A stretch of DNA of 64,000 nt, from assembly GCA_001899635.1 (NCBI GenBank), contig MKVQ01000018.1, forward strand, positions 31,369-95,368, read 5' to 3'. The notes under the pieces are model-generated. The model was not told the DNA's origin and did no database searches. It saw only the letters and a program-made list of their open reading frames with translations. Origin of the DNA: Myxococcales bacterium 68-20. GTDB lineage: Bacteria > Myxococcota_A > Polyangia > Polyangiales > Polyangiaceae. The translations under genes were made by a program, and so were the position numbers. Positions 18,469 to 27,880 of the stretch are shown piece after piece (the first letter of the stretch is position 1; each line of letters starts with the position of its first letter).

Positions 18469-18628
18469 ACGCCTGAACGTCGTCTCGCACCGCAGATGAG
18501 CTCGAGCCGCTCGCGCGGCATCAAGCTCGACCGCTTCGAAGGCCGACGCCGAGCTCCCTGCGAGCGCGGTGTCGGCCTCGGTCGTTTGGGAGGCTCGTCG
18601 TTGCGGACTTGCGTGATACCAATCCGTA

Positions 18629-19003
18629 ATGGGACGACCGAAGCTTCTCGTCGTCGATGACGAACCGATCATCCACTCCGCGATACAACGGCTCCTTCGC
18701 CAGGACTTCGATGTCGTGGCGAAGTCGAGCGCCGAGGAGGCGGTGACGGATCTCGGTGACGATCTCGCGTCCTTCGACGTCGTCCTCCTCGACGTGAACA
18801 TGCCGGGAGTCCCTGACGGCGTCGACCTGTTCCGCCGGCTCGAGCAGATGGATCGGGGGCCTGCCGTGATCTTCATGACGGGCGATCCGCACTTCGCGAA
18901 GGTGCTCCCGAGGACCACCCAGACGCGATGCCTCTCGAAGCCGTTCCGAAGCGCCGAGCTCCGTGAGGCGGTCGCGGAAGTCATCGAAGCGCAGAAGGCC
19001 TGA
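18629..19003 (+). CDS. Single-domain response regulator
   Basis: CheY-like receiver of 124 aa with no output domain. Acidic pocket Asp10/Asp11, phosphoacceptor Asp55 in VVLLDVNMPG, Thr84 in FMTGD and Lys104 in LSKPF are all present. It probably relays phosphate or binds a partner. No kinase gene is adjacent, so its partner is unknown. Confidence 0.92.
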   Translation: MGRPKLLVVDDEPIIHSAIQRLLRQDFDVVAKSSAEEAVTDLGDDLASFDVVLLDVNMPGVPDGVDLFRRLEQMDRGPAVIFMTGDPHFAKVLPRTTQTRCLSKPFRSAELREAVAEVIEAQKA

Positions 19004-19149
19004 GCCGCGCGCTTCTGTTCGCGATCACGAAGCGAGTCGACGACGGACCTTCGACCGGTGTCGCGTGGCGTGAGGGCGATGGAGTCGAGCTCCTCGCGCC
19101 TCGCGGGCCGGTCGGTCACGTCGTTGCATGTCGCGAGCGTCGTCGATCG

Positions 19150-19632
19150 TTACTTGGCGTCCTTCGAATCGCTCGCGTGCGGCTCTTGGCCGAGCTGCGG
19201 TGCGCTCCGCTCACGCGGGGCGATCGTGATCTTGCGCGGCTTCGGCTTCGGCTGCTGTGCCACGCGGATCGTGAGGACGCCGTTGGCGAGATCGGCCGAG
19301 AGCTGATCGGGATCGACCGTCTCGGGGAGCGTGAACGAGCGGCTGAACGAGCCATAGCTTCGTCCCAGCCACACCTTGTCCTTGCCGTTTCCCTCGTAGC
19401 GGCGCTGCCCCTTGATCGTGAGCACGCCGTCGTCGAGCGTGATCTCGAGATCGTTCTGATCGATCCCGGGAACGTCGGCGGTGAAGACGATCTCCTCGGC
19501 GTTGGCGCGCACGTCGAGCGCGGGAGTAAAGCCTCGCGCCGGCGTCGCCGGTCCGAACGCCGTGCCCGCTACGCCGGTCATCACGTCGTCGAGCAGGCGA
19601 TCGAGCATGGGGAAATGGAAGGCCGTGGTCAT
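19150..19632 (-). CDS. Small heat-shock protein (Hsp20/alpha-crystallin)
   Basis: ATP-independent holdase of 160 aa that binds unfolding proteins. The alpha-crystallin domain spans residues about 37-140, with VFTADVPGIDQNDLEI, a LDDGVLTIKGQRR strand pair and the conserved NGVLTIRV motif near its end. The C-terminal tail is Pro/Lys-rich and lacks an obvious I-x-I motif except KITIAP. GGAGAGG sits 6 nt before the ATG. The leader is about 100 nt and contains a stable hairpin, consistent with temperature-responsive control. Confidence 0.95.
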   Translation of the reverse strand: MTTAFHFPMLDRLLDDVMTGVAGTAFGPATPARGFTPALDVRANAEEIVFTADVPGIDQNDLEITLDDGVLTIKGQRRYEGNGKDKVWLGRSYGSFSRSFTLPETVDPDQLSADLANGVLTIRVAQQPKPKPRKITIAPRERSAPQLGQEPHASDSKDAK

Positions 19633-19686
19633 GGAACACCTCTCCTGTGTGAGACGTTGAAGTGAGTGCGGCCGAGCTCAGCGACA

Positions 19687-19704
19687 GGCCGGTTCTTCCC
19701 GGCC
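19687..19704 (-). promoter_or_regulatory. Leader hairpin of hsp20
   Basis: Perfect 6-bp inverted repeat GGCCGG/CCGGCC with a 6-nt loop, located in the presumed 5' leader, about 55 nt before the Hsp20 start. It does not itself cover the ribosome site, so an RNA-thermometer role is only a possibility. Confidence 0.35.
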
Positions 19705-19736
19705 CCCGCGGTCATCAGCCGTCGTGGACATGGGCA

Positions 19737-19764
19737 GAAATAACCCTGCTCCTCGCATCGTCAA
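19737..19764 (-). promoter_or_regulatory. Candidate promoter of hsp20
   Basis: TTGACG (19759-19764) and TATTTC (19737-19742) on the minus strand, 16 bp apart. The -35 matches the housekeeping consensus at five of six positions; the -10 is weak at three of six. CCCCTTGA also partly resembles a heat-shock -35. Confidence 0.4.
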
Positions 19765-19992
19765 GGGGCCCAGATCCTGCCTCGAGAGCGCCGAGCGCAC
19801 GCGACGCCGCCGTCGTCGTCGCGCGATGTTCGAGCCCGTCGCCTGCAGCGCCGTCGACCGGTCGCGGCGGATGTGAGGGCACGACATCGCTGTCAGAGCG
19901 GACGTGCCGTGGCGCAGCCTCTCCGGCGCCCGACGGCCGCGATTCCGGGGATTTGAGCCGACGCACGTGCCTTGCTAACAACCACCGAGGCA
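19765..19992. other. Upstream region shared by hsp20 and rightward lipoprotein
   Basis: No coding frame or RNA gene is supported between the Hsp20 promoter and the lipoprotein gene starting at 19993. Confidence 0.4.
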
Positions 19993-20994
19993 ATGCGCGT
20001 TCGTGCTCTCGCTCTTGCTCTGACGTTGCCGTTCGGGGTCGCGGCTTGTCCGACCGAGAAGTCTTCGGACACGCGCTCGACGCTCGTCGTGGGAGTTCAG
20101 TCCGACGAGCTCGGCACCCTCGCCGAGTCGGTGCACGTCGTCGTGAAGAAGGACGGCGCGGTCTTTCGGGACGAGACGCTCGTGACGGCGGGCGTTGCAC
20201 CGTCGCCGCTGCCGAAGGAGATCGAGGTCGTCGGTGATCCGGGCGCGCGCATCGAGGTGATCGCGGAGGCGCTTCCAGCGGGCGGTGGTGCACCGATCAT
20301 CGCGCGCCTCGCATCCACGCGGATGCCTGCGAGCTCGGGCGACGCTTCGGAGAAGAAGCTCCTTCGGGTTCATCTCGAGAGCCGCTGTGTCGTCCTCCCG
20401 ACGCTTCCGCCGCCGCCGGGGACGACATGCGCCGCGCCGCTGACGTGTATCGCCGGCGCGTGTCAGCCGAGCGAGGTCGCCGACGACGCGCTCGAGGACT
20501 ACGAGCCCGGCTGGCCGGCTGCGCCGCCGGACATCTGCCGCCCGGCGAAGCGCGGACCGCCGGAGGTGATCATCGGCACGGGACAGACGGACTATTCGGG
20601 CCTGACCGACGGACAGGTCCTTCAGCTCGAGAAGGGACCGCAAGGCGGCCACCACATCTGGATCGCCGCGCGGATGAAGAACCTGCGCCAGTCCGGCTCG
20701 ACGACGACGATCACGTCGATCATCGAGGGCGATCCCGAACCTGTTCCTCCGATCTCGTTCGTCTTCACCTTCGATCGCGACGAAGGGGCGTACTGCAAGG
20801 TGTGGGGCCTCCGCTACCAAGTCGACGCGGGGGCGGGCGATCTCCGCTCCGCCTACAAGCGGTTCCTCGGCAAGCGCCTCTCGGTGACGGTCGAGGTCGC
20901 GGACTCCACGGGTGCGAAGGCGAGCTCGACGCGCGTGGTGCAGATCGCAGACAAGCTTCTCTGTCCCGACGGGACCGACGCCTGCAACCCCTGA
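19993..20994 (+). CDS. Lipoprotein, unknown
   Basis: Predicted envelope lipoprotein of 333 aa; the lipobox is VAAC at Cys19. The mature protein has two parts: residues 30-130 with beta-strand character (LVVGVQSDELGTLAESVHVV) and residues 170-330 that resemble an immunoglobulin-like fold (ISFVFTFDRDEGAYC to VTVEVADSTGAKASSTRVV). Four cysteines cluster at about 125-155 between them. No catalytic motif is seen. GAGG lies 2 nt before the ATG at 19993. It is convergent with the dsbD-like gene. Confidence 0.8.
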   Translation: MRVRALALALTLPFGVAACPTEKSSDTRSTLVVGVQSDELGTLAESVHVVVKKDGAVFRDETLVTAGVAPSPLPKEIEVVGDPGARIEVIAEALPAGGGAPIIARLASTRMPASSGDASEKKLLRVHLESRCVVLPTLPPPPGTTCAAPLTCIAGACQPSEVADDALEDYEPGWPAAPPDICRPAKRGPPEVIIGTGQTDYSGLTDGQVLQLEKGPQGGHHIWIAARMKNLRQSGSTTTITSIIEGDPEPVPPISFVFTFDRDEGAYCKVWGLRYQVDAGAGDLRSAYKRFLGKRLSVTVEVADSTGAKASSTRVVQIADKLLCPDGTDACNP

Positions 20995-21104
20995 GCGATC
21001 GCCGCTTCGATGGAACGTGCGGAGCGCCGGACGCGCGAGCACGACTTGGGCTTTGCACCCGAGCCAGTCGCAGCGGCAAGCCTTCGGGCTGCGTCGAAAT
21101 GCGA

Positions 21105-21130
21105 AGGGCCCGGCGTCGCCGCCAGGCCCT
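21105..21130 (-). terminator. Candidate terminator after dsbD-like gene
   Basis: An 11-bp stem (arms 21105-21115 and 21120-21130, one G-U pair, 4-nt loop) lies 37 bp beyond the stop of the minus-strand gene. The following bases are only moderately T-rich (TCGCATTTCG on the minus strand). Confidence 0.4.
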
Positions 21131-21166
21131 CTCGTCTCGAAGCTCGAATGGTCGAGCGCGGATCGA

Positions 21167-22561
21167 CTACTGCATGCCGACGACGTCGGAGCCGCCCGAG
21201 GCGACGTTGCACTTCATCGCCGCGTAGAACTTGTCCGCCTGCACGAAGTCGTTGAAGCGGACGACCTCCTTGCCGGTCTTGTCGAGCATGATGACCGTCG
21301 GCAGACCGACGACCTTGTACTTGTCCTTCAGCTTGTTGATGGTCTCGTCCTCGTCGTCGGTCGCGTCGACGCGGAGGGCGACGAAGCGCTGGGCCTCGCT
21401 GCGGACGTTCGGGTCGGGGAAGGTCTGGTGCTCGAGCTTCTTGCAGGCTGCGCACCACTCGGCGCCGAAGTCGATGAGGACCGGCTTGCCCTCGGCGTTG
21501 GCCTTGGCGAGCGCCTCCTCCTCGTTGGTCAGCCAGGTGATCTCGGGCGCGTTCGGATCGATGTTGTGGTTCAGGCCGACCCAGGTGAAGAGCATCGCCG
21601 CGCCGGCGACGGCGGGGATGATCGACGCGAGCTTCATCGGCTTGGAGAGGTGAGCGATCGGCGACTTCCGGCGCTCCGCCATCATGTGGATCACGCCGAG
21701 GACCACACCGACGAGGAGCACTGCGCCCGCGAGCGCGCCAAAGGCGTAGCTCGGATGATCGACGAGGCTGCGGACCACCTCGAACTTGTCGCGGAGGTAG
21801 GAGAACGCCATGTAGGCCAGGCCGACGCCGCTGACCCACTTGATGCCCATCATCCACGCGCCGCCCTTCGGCAGGTTCACCGCGAAGGCGCCGGCGACGA
21901 AGAAGATGACGCCGAGGCCGAGCGAGAACGAGAAGAGGGCCGCCGAGCCGAGCACGACGTTCCCGGTCGTTCCGATGTACATCAGCAAGCCGGTGAGGAA
22001 TGGACCCGTGCACGGCGCCGCGATGAGGCCCATCACGAGCCCCATGACGAAGGCGCCCTTGAAGCCGACGCCGCCGACGGTCGACAGCTTGTTTGTCAGG
22101 CCCGCCGGGAGCGCGAGCTCGAACGCGCCGAACATCGACGCGGCGAGGGCGAGGAAGAGGACGGCGAGGCCGACGATGACCCACTGGTTCGAGAGCGCCG
22201 AGCCCATCAGCATGCCGGTCTTTCCCGCGATGGCGCCCATCGGCGTGAAAAGGACCGCGATGCCGAGGACGAAGGTGCCCGAGAGCGCCGCGCCGCGAAG
22301 GCGCGACTTCGTCTCCGTCGCGCCGAAGATGGAGACCGTGATCGGCACCATCGGGTAGACGCACGGCGTGAGGCTGGCGACGATGCCGAAGCCGAACGAC
22401 ATCAGGACGGCGACGAGCGCGCCCTGTGTCTCGAGGATATGCTGGAAGCGTCCCGTGTCCGATCCGCCTCCGCCGCCATCGACGCAGTCGCTCGCCCAGG
22501 CGAGCGCCGGGACGAGGAGGATGAGCATGAGCACGATGGTTTGCGTCAGGCGACGATTCAC
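21167..22561 (-). CDS. dsbD: DsbD-type thiol:disulfide transporter with thioredoxin domain
   Basis: Inner-membrane protein of 464 aa that carries reducing power from cytoplasmic thioredoxin to periplasmic proteins. After a signal (residues 8-24) come about eight membrane helices with the redox cysteines in TPCVYP (Cys67) and APCTGP (Cys184), then a C-terminal thioredoxin fold with WCAAC (Cys370/Cys373) and a cis-Pro in GLPTV. The N-terminal DsbD-alpha domain of E. coli is replaced by a short Gly-rich stretch with one Cys, so the partner is different. The GTG at 22561 follows an excellent GGAGGA. It may supply electrons for cytochrome c maturation or disulfide repair (family knowledge). Confidence 0.93.
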   Translation of the reverse strand: MNRRLTQTIVLMLILLVPALAWASDCVDGGGGGSDTGRFQHILETQGALVAVLMSFGFGIVASLTPCVYPMVPITVSIFGATETKSRLRGAALSGTFVLGIAVLFTPMGAIAGKTGMLMGSALSNQWVIVGLAVLFLALAASMFGAFELALPAGLTNKLSTVGGVGFKGAFVMGLVMGLIAAPCTGPFLTGLLMYIGTTGNVVLGSAALFSFSLGLGVIFFVAGAFAVNLPKGGAWMMGIKWVSGVGLAYMAFSYLRDKFEVVRSLVDHPSYAFGALAGAVLLVGVVLGVIHMMAERRKSPIAHLSKPMKLASIIPAVAGAAMLFTWVGLNHNIDPNAPEITWLTNEEEALAKANAEGKPVLIDFGAEWCAACKKLEHQTFPDPNVRSEAQRFVALRVDATDDEDETINKLKDKYKVVGLPTVIMLDKTGKEVVRFNDFVQADKFYAAMKCNVASGGSDVVGMQ

Positions 22562-23003
22562 GGATCCTCCTCGGATTGAGCCCGGCTCATGGGAGCGCGG
22601 CGGAGTCATGCAGATGCTAGCAAGGCCGGGACCGCTCTTGCGACAGAGTCGAGCCCGAGCGCGCGGATGGAACTCCCACCAGGTCCCACCACCGGATCAT
22701 CGAGCTTTTGCGGCGGAGCTTGTCGGACGGACTGCGCAACGACCGCAACCCGCTGGATCGCTGCCGTCTCAGACCTGAGGTGCACCGCCAGCGATGCTGG
22801 GGGACGCACCCTGCGACCGTGCACACGGTCGAGCTCGCCCGAGCATGTGACTCTCCGCTCTCAGCCGAACGGGAGGCGACCCCGTGCGCGACGGCCGATG
22901 GCGGAAGGTCCTCGTGAAACATGTATGCTGCACGCATGGGCGACTCGGCACGAAGACCGAGCCATGGTCGACAAACGACCAAGCTGCAGCATTCCCGAAT
23001 CGA
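22562..23003. other. Gene-free stretch of 442 bp
   Basis: No supported gene. Two small inverted repeats are visible (5 bp near 22950-22966 and GGTCG/CGACC at about 22971-22985), the latter about 20 bp beyond the TPR gene's stop; neither has a T-run. Confidence 0.4.
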
Positions 23004-23762
23004 TCAGTTCGCGCTCATCTTCGCGAGCGTCGCACGCGTCATCCGCATCTCGCCTTCGAGCGCGATGCCGAGCGCCGGGCGCGAGGCGGTCGTCCGCTTC
23101 AGGAACGCTTCAAGGTAGCGCTTCGCCGTCGGCCACTCACCCGCGGCATAGGCGAGGTGACCGAGGATGAAGCGGCCGTAGCCCTGACCACACGGAGCCT
23201 CTGCGAGCTGGTTGATCGTCTCCTGGAGATCCTCGACCGCGTCACCGGCGGCGATGCGCGCGAGCGCGAGGTGCGCTCGGTAGAGCGGCTTGTCCTTCGT
23301 TCCCCAGCGCGCTGCGCGGGAGAGCGCCGCTGTTGCCTCGGCGTAGCGCTGCGCCAAGAACAGCGTGCCGCCGAGCGTCCAGAGGTGAAACGGGCGGCGT
23401 GAGGCCGGGCCTCGGCGGGCAGCCGCACGCAGGTGCGCCAGGGCGCCCTCGAGGTCTCCGTTGGCGAGCGCCGCACGTGCAGCGTCCTGGTTGAGCACGT
23501 CGGCGAGGACGTCGAGCTCGAGCGCCTGGAGCGCGACGGTATGCGCCTGCTTGAAGCGGCGGTCCTCGAAGAGCGAGAGGTAGAGCTGCCGGAGCAGCAT
23601 CGCGTGGGTCGTCCGATCGAGCGGACCGCGGGATGCGAGTCCTCGCTTGGCGTAGAGCGCGCGAGAGCGTGCGCTCCGCGCGGCCATCGCCTTGCGCAAG
23701 AAGTCCTCGGGGGCCGCCGGGCTCGCGCTCGGCGTCGTCTCCCGCTCAGGCGGCTTGCTCAC
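23004..23762 (-). CDS. TPR-repeat protein
   Basis: Soluble protein of 252 aa, all helical. Residues about 50-230 hold five to six degenerate tetratricopeptide units (for instance DAARAALANGDLEGALAHLR, LGGTLFLAQRYAEATAALSR and LGHLAYAAGEWPTAKRYLE). Such repeats bind partner proteins; none is identified. There is no signal peptide. The GTG start lies exactly where a transcription start is expected from the promoter at 23769-23798, so translation may be from a leaderless mRNA. Confidence 0.82.
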   Translation of the reverse strand: MSKPPERETTPSASPAAPEDFLRKAMAARSARSRALYAKRGLASRGPLDRTTHAMLLRQLYLSLFEDRRFKQAHTVALQALELDVLADVLNQDAARAALANGDLEGALAHLRAAARRGPASRRPFHLWTLGGTLFLAQRYAEATAALSRAARWGTKDKPLYRAHLALARIAAGDAVEDLQETINQLAEAPCGQGYGRFILGHLAYAAGEWPTAKRYLEAFLKRTTASRPALGIALEGEMRMTRATLAKMSAN

Positions 23763-23768
23763 CGAAAA

Positions 23769-23798
23769 AGTGTAGCACGCACGCTTTTAAGCGGCCAA
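23769..23798 (-). promoter_or_regulatory. Candidate promoter for TPR gene (leaderless)
   Basis: TTGGCC (23793-23798) and TACACT (23769-23774) on the minus strand with an 18-bp spacer. The last -10 base is 6 nt from the GTG initiation codon at 23762, so +1 would coincide with the start codon. Confidence 0.45.
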
Positions 23799-23908
23799 AA
23801 GCCACCGATCGTCCCCAAGGCGTTTTTCGGAGAGGTATGACCGTTTCAGTCGAGTCAGGTCGGAAGGCCTTGGGGGACGGCCGGCGACCGTGCTACGCGT
23901 TCATCCGG

Positions 23909-24190
23909 ATGCGCTGGTTCGTCGGTGCCTGCCTCGCTCTCTGTATCGCCGGTTGCGGCCGCAAGGCGACGCGCGCGGACTGCGAAGCGGTCGTCGACAA
24001 GAACGTCGAGGTCAAGCTGCGCGCCGATGGCGTCACGGATCCGCCCTTGGTCGAGAAGCGGAAGGAAGAGCTCCGCGCTTCCCTCAAGGAAGACATCGAC
24101 AAGTGCGTTGGAAAACGCGTCACGGACGCGATGCTGACCTGCGTCAAGGGCGCAGAGACGGCCGAACAGATCGACAAGTGCCTTCGATGA
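23909..24190 (+). CDS. Small Cys-containing lipoprotein, first of a tandem pair
   Basis: Lipoprotein of 93 aa with lipobox CIAGC (Cys16). The mature part is helical and charged and carries three further cysteines (DCEAVV, DKCVGKRV, LTCVKG) plus a final KCLR. It is paralogous to the next gene: both share a Cys-Val/Leu start helix, a mid Cys and the ending AETxxxxxKCL. An in-frame ATG at 23837 has a better ribosome site (GGAGAGG) but would add 24 residues before the signal peptide, so I prefer 23909. Its stop overlaps the next start (ATGA). Confidence 0.75.
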   Translation: MRWFVGACLALCIAGCGRKATRADCEAVVDKNVEVKLRADGVTDPPLVEKRKEELRASLKEDIDKCVGKRVTDAMLTCVKGAETAEQIDKCLR

Positions 24191-24519
24191 AGCGACCTCC
24201 GGGGGGAGGCAACGGGCGCGCGAGCATCTTCTCTCCGCTCGTGGTGGCACTCGTGCTCCTCGCGAGCATGAGCGGATGCAGGCAGAAGATCTCGCCGTCG
24301 CAGTGCGACCAGATGCTCGACCACTTCGCCGAGCTCGTGGTGAAGGAGCGCTTCGCGGATGCGGGACCCGAGGTGATCTCGGCCGAGCAAGCGCGTGAGC
24401 GCCGGGAAGCCAAGACCGCCGACGAGTTCAAGAACTGCCCAACGCAGGTGCAGGCGAACGAGCACGACTGCGCGATGAAGGCGGAGACCTCCGACGCGCT
24501 GATCAAGTGCCTCGAGTAG
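24187..24519 (+). CDS. Small Cys-containing lipoprotein, second of tandem pair
   Basis: Lipoprotein of 110 aa; the signal ends in SMSGC (Cys31). The mature helical domain (SQCDQMLDHFAELVV, then a basic/acidic middle and DALIKCLE at the end) is a diverged copy of the preceding protein. ATGA overlap with the upstream stop implies translational coupling, so the two are likely made in a fixed ratio. The function is unknown. Confidence 0.78.
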   Translation: MKRPPGGGNGRASIFSPLVVALVLLASMSGCRQKISPSQCDQMLDHFAELVVKERFADAGPEVISAEQARERREAKTADEFKNCPTQVQANEHDCAMKAETSDALIKCLE

Positions 24520-24531
24520 TCAGCGTCGCCG

Positions 24532-25950
<1,419 letters not shown>

Positions 25951-25966
25951 GGCCTTGCGGCTCGGG

Positions 25967-26302
25967 TCACTTCTGGTGGGCAGCGCGTCCGGAGAGCTTC
26001 TTCTTGCCGGCCTGCATCGTCGGTTTGTCGTCGACACCCCACACGGTGTCCGCGCCGAGCTTGCAGGCCTGGTCCTTCAACTCGCGCAGGCACGCGTCGT
26101 CGGAGATCAACTCGTCGCAGCTCGCGGAGACCGGGCCGATGTTGTCGGTCTGATACGTCGGCGACTCGGGGAACACCTGCACCTCGCACCCGGGCTCGCG
26201 CGACGGATACTTGCCCGGCTTCTTGGGCTCCGATGCGCACGCCGCGCATGCGAGGCTGGACGAGAGGAGGAGCGCGACGAGGGCGTAGGAGCGGAACGAC
26301 AC
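25967..26302 (-). CDS. Small lipoprotein with four-cysteine domain
   Basis: Lipoprotein of 111 aa with signal and lipobox near residues 18-22 (LACAAC). The mature domain (CEVQVFPESP, NIGPVSASCDELISDDACLRELKDQ, CKLGADTVWGV) has four cysteines and ends in a basic tail. The arrangement of a beta strand, a DNIGPV turn and a C-xx-LxxxACxLGAD helix resembles DUF4156/RcsF-type small envelope lipoproteins, a tentative link. It lies 9 bp downstream of the NRDE gene and 16 bp upstream of the FHA activator, so the three may be one operon. Confidence 0.75.
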   Translation of the reverse strand: MSFRSYALVALLLSSSLACAACASEPKKPGKYPSREPGCEVQVFPESPTYQTDNIGPVSASCDELISDDACLRELKDQACKLGADTVWGVDDKPTMQAGKKKLSGRAAHQK

Positions 26303-26311
26303 CCGAAAAAG

Positions 26312-27091
26312 CTAGCCGGTTTTCTCGGCCTCCGCACTCACCAACCTTCCGAGCTCGATCTCCGTGAAGGGTGTGGTGCATGGAGGTCCCTCGGCCCAGA
26401 GCATGCGCGTCCGCTCCGGCCTCGAAGCTCCGTTCGCGCCGTCCGCGACCGTGAGGACCATCGAGCTCCGTGTTCCATAGCGGAGCTCGTCGAGATGAAT
26501 GCATGTTGCGCCGAGCCGGTCGGCGTCGTCGTGCTCGGCGAGCAGCAAGGTCGCGCGGGCACGGTCGAACGGCTCGCCCGTCGTCAGGCGCGACCATCCG
26601 GCCATGATCTTCCGGACACGCTCGTGATCGTGCTCGCCGTCGCCGGCATCGAACGAGCGCTCGGTCACGATCGCGATCCCGTCGCCGAGCGTGAGCTGCG
26701 CGAGCTCGCGGCCGTCGGAGACCGTGGCGAGGACGTCGCGATCGTCGGCGTAGACGAGATGGAAGCCGTTGTGACGCGTCGGATCGAGGCGGCTCATCGC
26801 ATCGTGGATCTCGCGCGCCGAGGAGAGGCGCAGCGCATCGACGACGAGCGCACCTCGCGACGTCCGCGCGGCATCGCGCATTCCGAGGTAGCGATTCGTG
26901 ATGGCGACGAACACGCCGGCGTCGTTCAAGCCGAGCCAGGTCCCTCCGGCGACGTCGTCCCGCGGCGCGACGAAGCCTTCCTTCCACCGGAGCGGAGGCG
27001 ACGACGCGCGAGCTCGCTGCTCGTCCCGGTTCGCCACGACGACGAGCGGAAAGCCGGGGACGGTCCGCGCGGCGATCACGAGGGTGCACAT
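26312..27091 (-). CDS. NRDE-family (TANGO2-like) protein
   Basis: Protein of 259 aa that begins with MCTLVI, where Cys2 would be the N-terminal residue after Met removal, and has VVVANRDE (the NRDE signature), RDDVAGGTWLGLNDAGVFVAITN and a helical C-terminal half. NRDE/TANGO2 proteins are widespread; the eukaryotic member has been linked to heme or lipid handling, and the biochemical role in bacteria is not settled. It could be an N-terminal nucleophile hydrolase-like fold. No signal peptide. Confidence 0.88.
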   Translation of the reverse strand: MCTLVIAARTVPGFPLVVVANRDEQRARASSPPLRWKEGFVAPRDDVAGGTWLGLNDAGVFVAITNRYLGMRDAARTSRGALVVDALRLSSAREIHDAMSRLDPTRHNGFHLVYADDRDVLATVSDGRELAQLTLGDGIAIVTERSFDAGDGEHDHERVRKIMAGWSRLTTGEPFDRARATLLLAEHDDADRLGATCIHLDELRYGTRSSMVLTVADGANGASRPERTRMLWAEGPPCTTPFTEIELGRLVSAEAEKTG

Positions 27092-27244
27092 GGGTCACCC
27101 GACCTTAGGATCGGCCGCTCGCCGTTTCAAACGCAGCAGGCCCGTGGCTCGGACCGACCGCTCTCCGGGGGGGCGGGGGCGCGACGGGCCCGCGTCGATG
27201 GCGGCGCGTTCGTCTCCGCGTCGAGCTCGCGTGATGCCCGCGCG

Positions 27245-27727
27245 CTACCTCGTGCGGTGAGCCGTCTTCCGGAGGAGCTCCTGCACGCAGTCGAGCAGCT
27301 CTTTCGGGAGGCAAGGCTTGGCGCAGACCGCGTCGGCGCCGGCCGCGCGCGCGGCCTCGAGGTTCGCCGGCGTCGTGTTGCCGGTGACCACGATGACGAT
27401 CACCTGAGTCGTGCGCGGGTTCGACTTGATGAGACGGGTCGCTTCCCAGCCGTCGAGCTTCGGCATCGACAGGTCCATGATGACGACGTCGGGCGCACGC
27501 TTCGCGACTATCGCGAGGGCCTCCTCACCGTCGCTCGCCTGCTCCGCGTGGAAACCCCAATGCGCGAAGTACGTCGCGTAGAGGTCTCGGTTGTCCTCCA
27601 CGTCATCGACGACGAGGATGCGACGAGCCGCGGCGTCGTCGTCGCTCCGTCGCGCGCCGCTTCCCCGCACCGGATGAGCGTCCGATCCGAGCTCGCGACG
27701 TACGACGTGCATCTTGCCATCAGGCAT
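27245..27727 (-). CDS. Response regulator, receiver domain with disordered N-terminus
   Basis: Protein of 160 aa. After about 34 low-complexity residues, the receiver domain shows ILVVDDVEDN (acidic pair), the phosphoacceptor in VVIMDLSMPKLDGWEA, VVTGN and the Lys in VCAKPCLP. There is no output domain. AGGT just before the ATG at 27727 supports the start. No kinase gene is adjacent; it may act with a hybrid kinase elsewhere. Confidence 0.9.
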   Translation of the reverse strand: MPDGKMHVVRRELGSDAHPVRGSGARRSDDDAAARRILVVDDVEDNRDLYATYFAHWGFHAEQASDGEEALAIVAKRAPDVVIMDLSMPKLDGWEATRLIKSNPRTTQVIVIVVTGNTTPANLEAARAAGADAVCAKPCLPKELLDCVQELLRKTAHRTR

Positions 27728-27880
27728 TACCTAAAACGGTTGCAGGCAACGCCATCCTCGACAAGGTGGCGAGTCGTCGCAGCTCGAGCGCGGACGAATG
27801 ACTCGCCGCTCGCAACCTGCCGTCGACGGCGCGATTGCCGCGGCCGCTCCTCCCCGTGCCCGTGCGTGCGGCGCCGCGGG
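27728..27880. other. Short intergenic region
   Basis: No feature seen between the receiver gene and the lipoprotein gene upstream of it on the same strand. Confidence 0.35.

Noticed and set aside
17362-19119. 585-codon minus-strand frame across the Kazal and receiver genes
   Set aside because: Both plus-strand genes have unmistakable domains; this frame has none.
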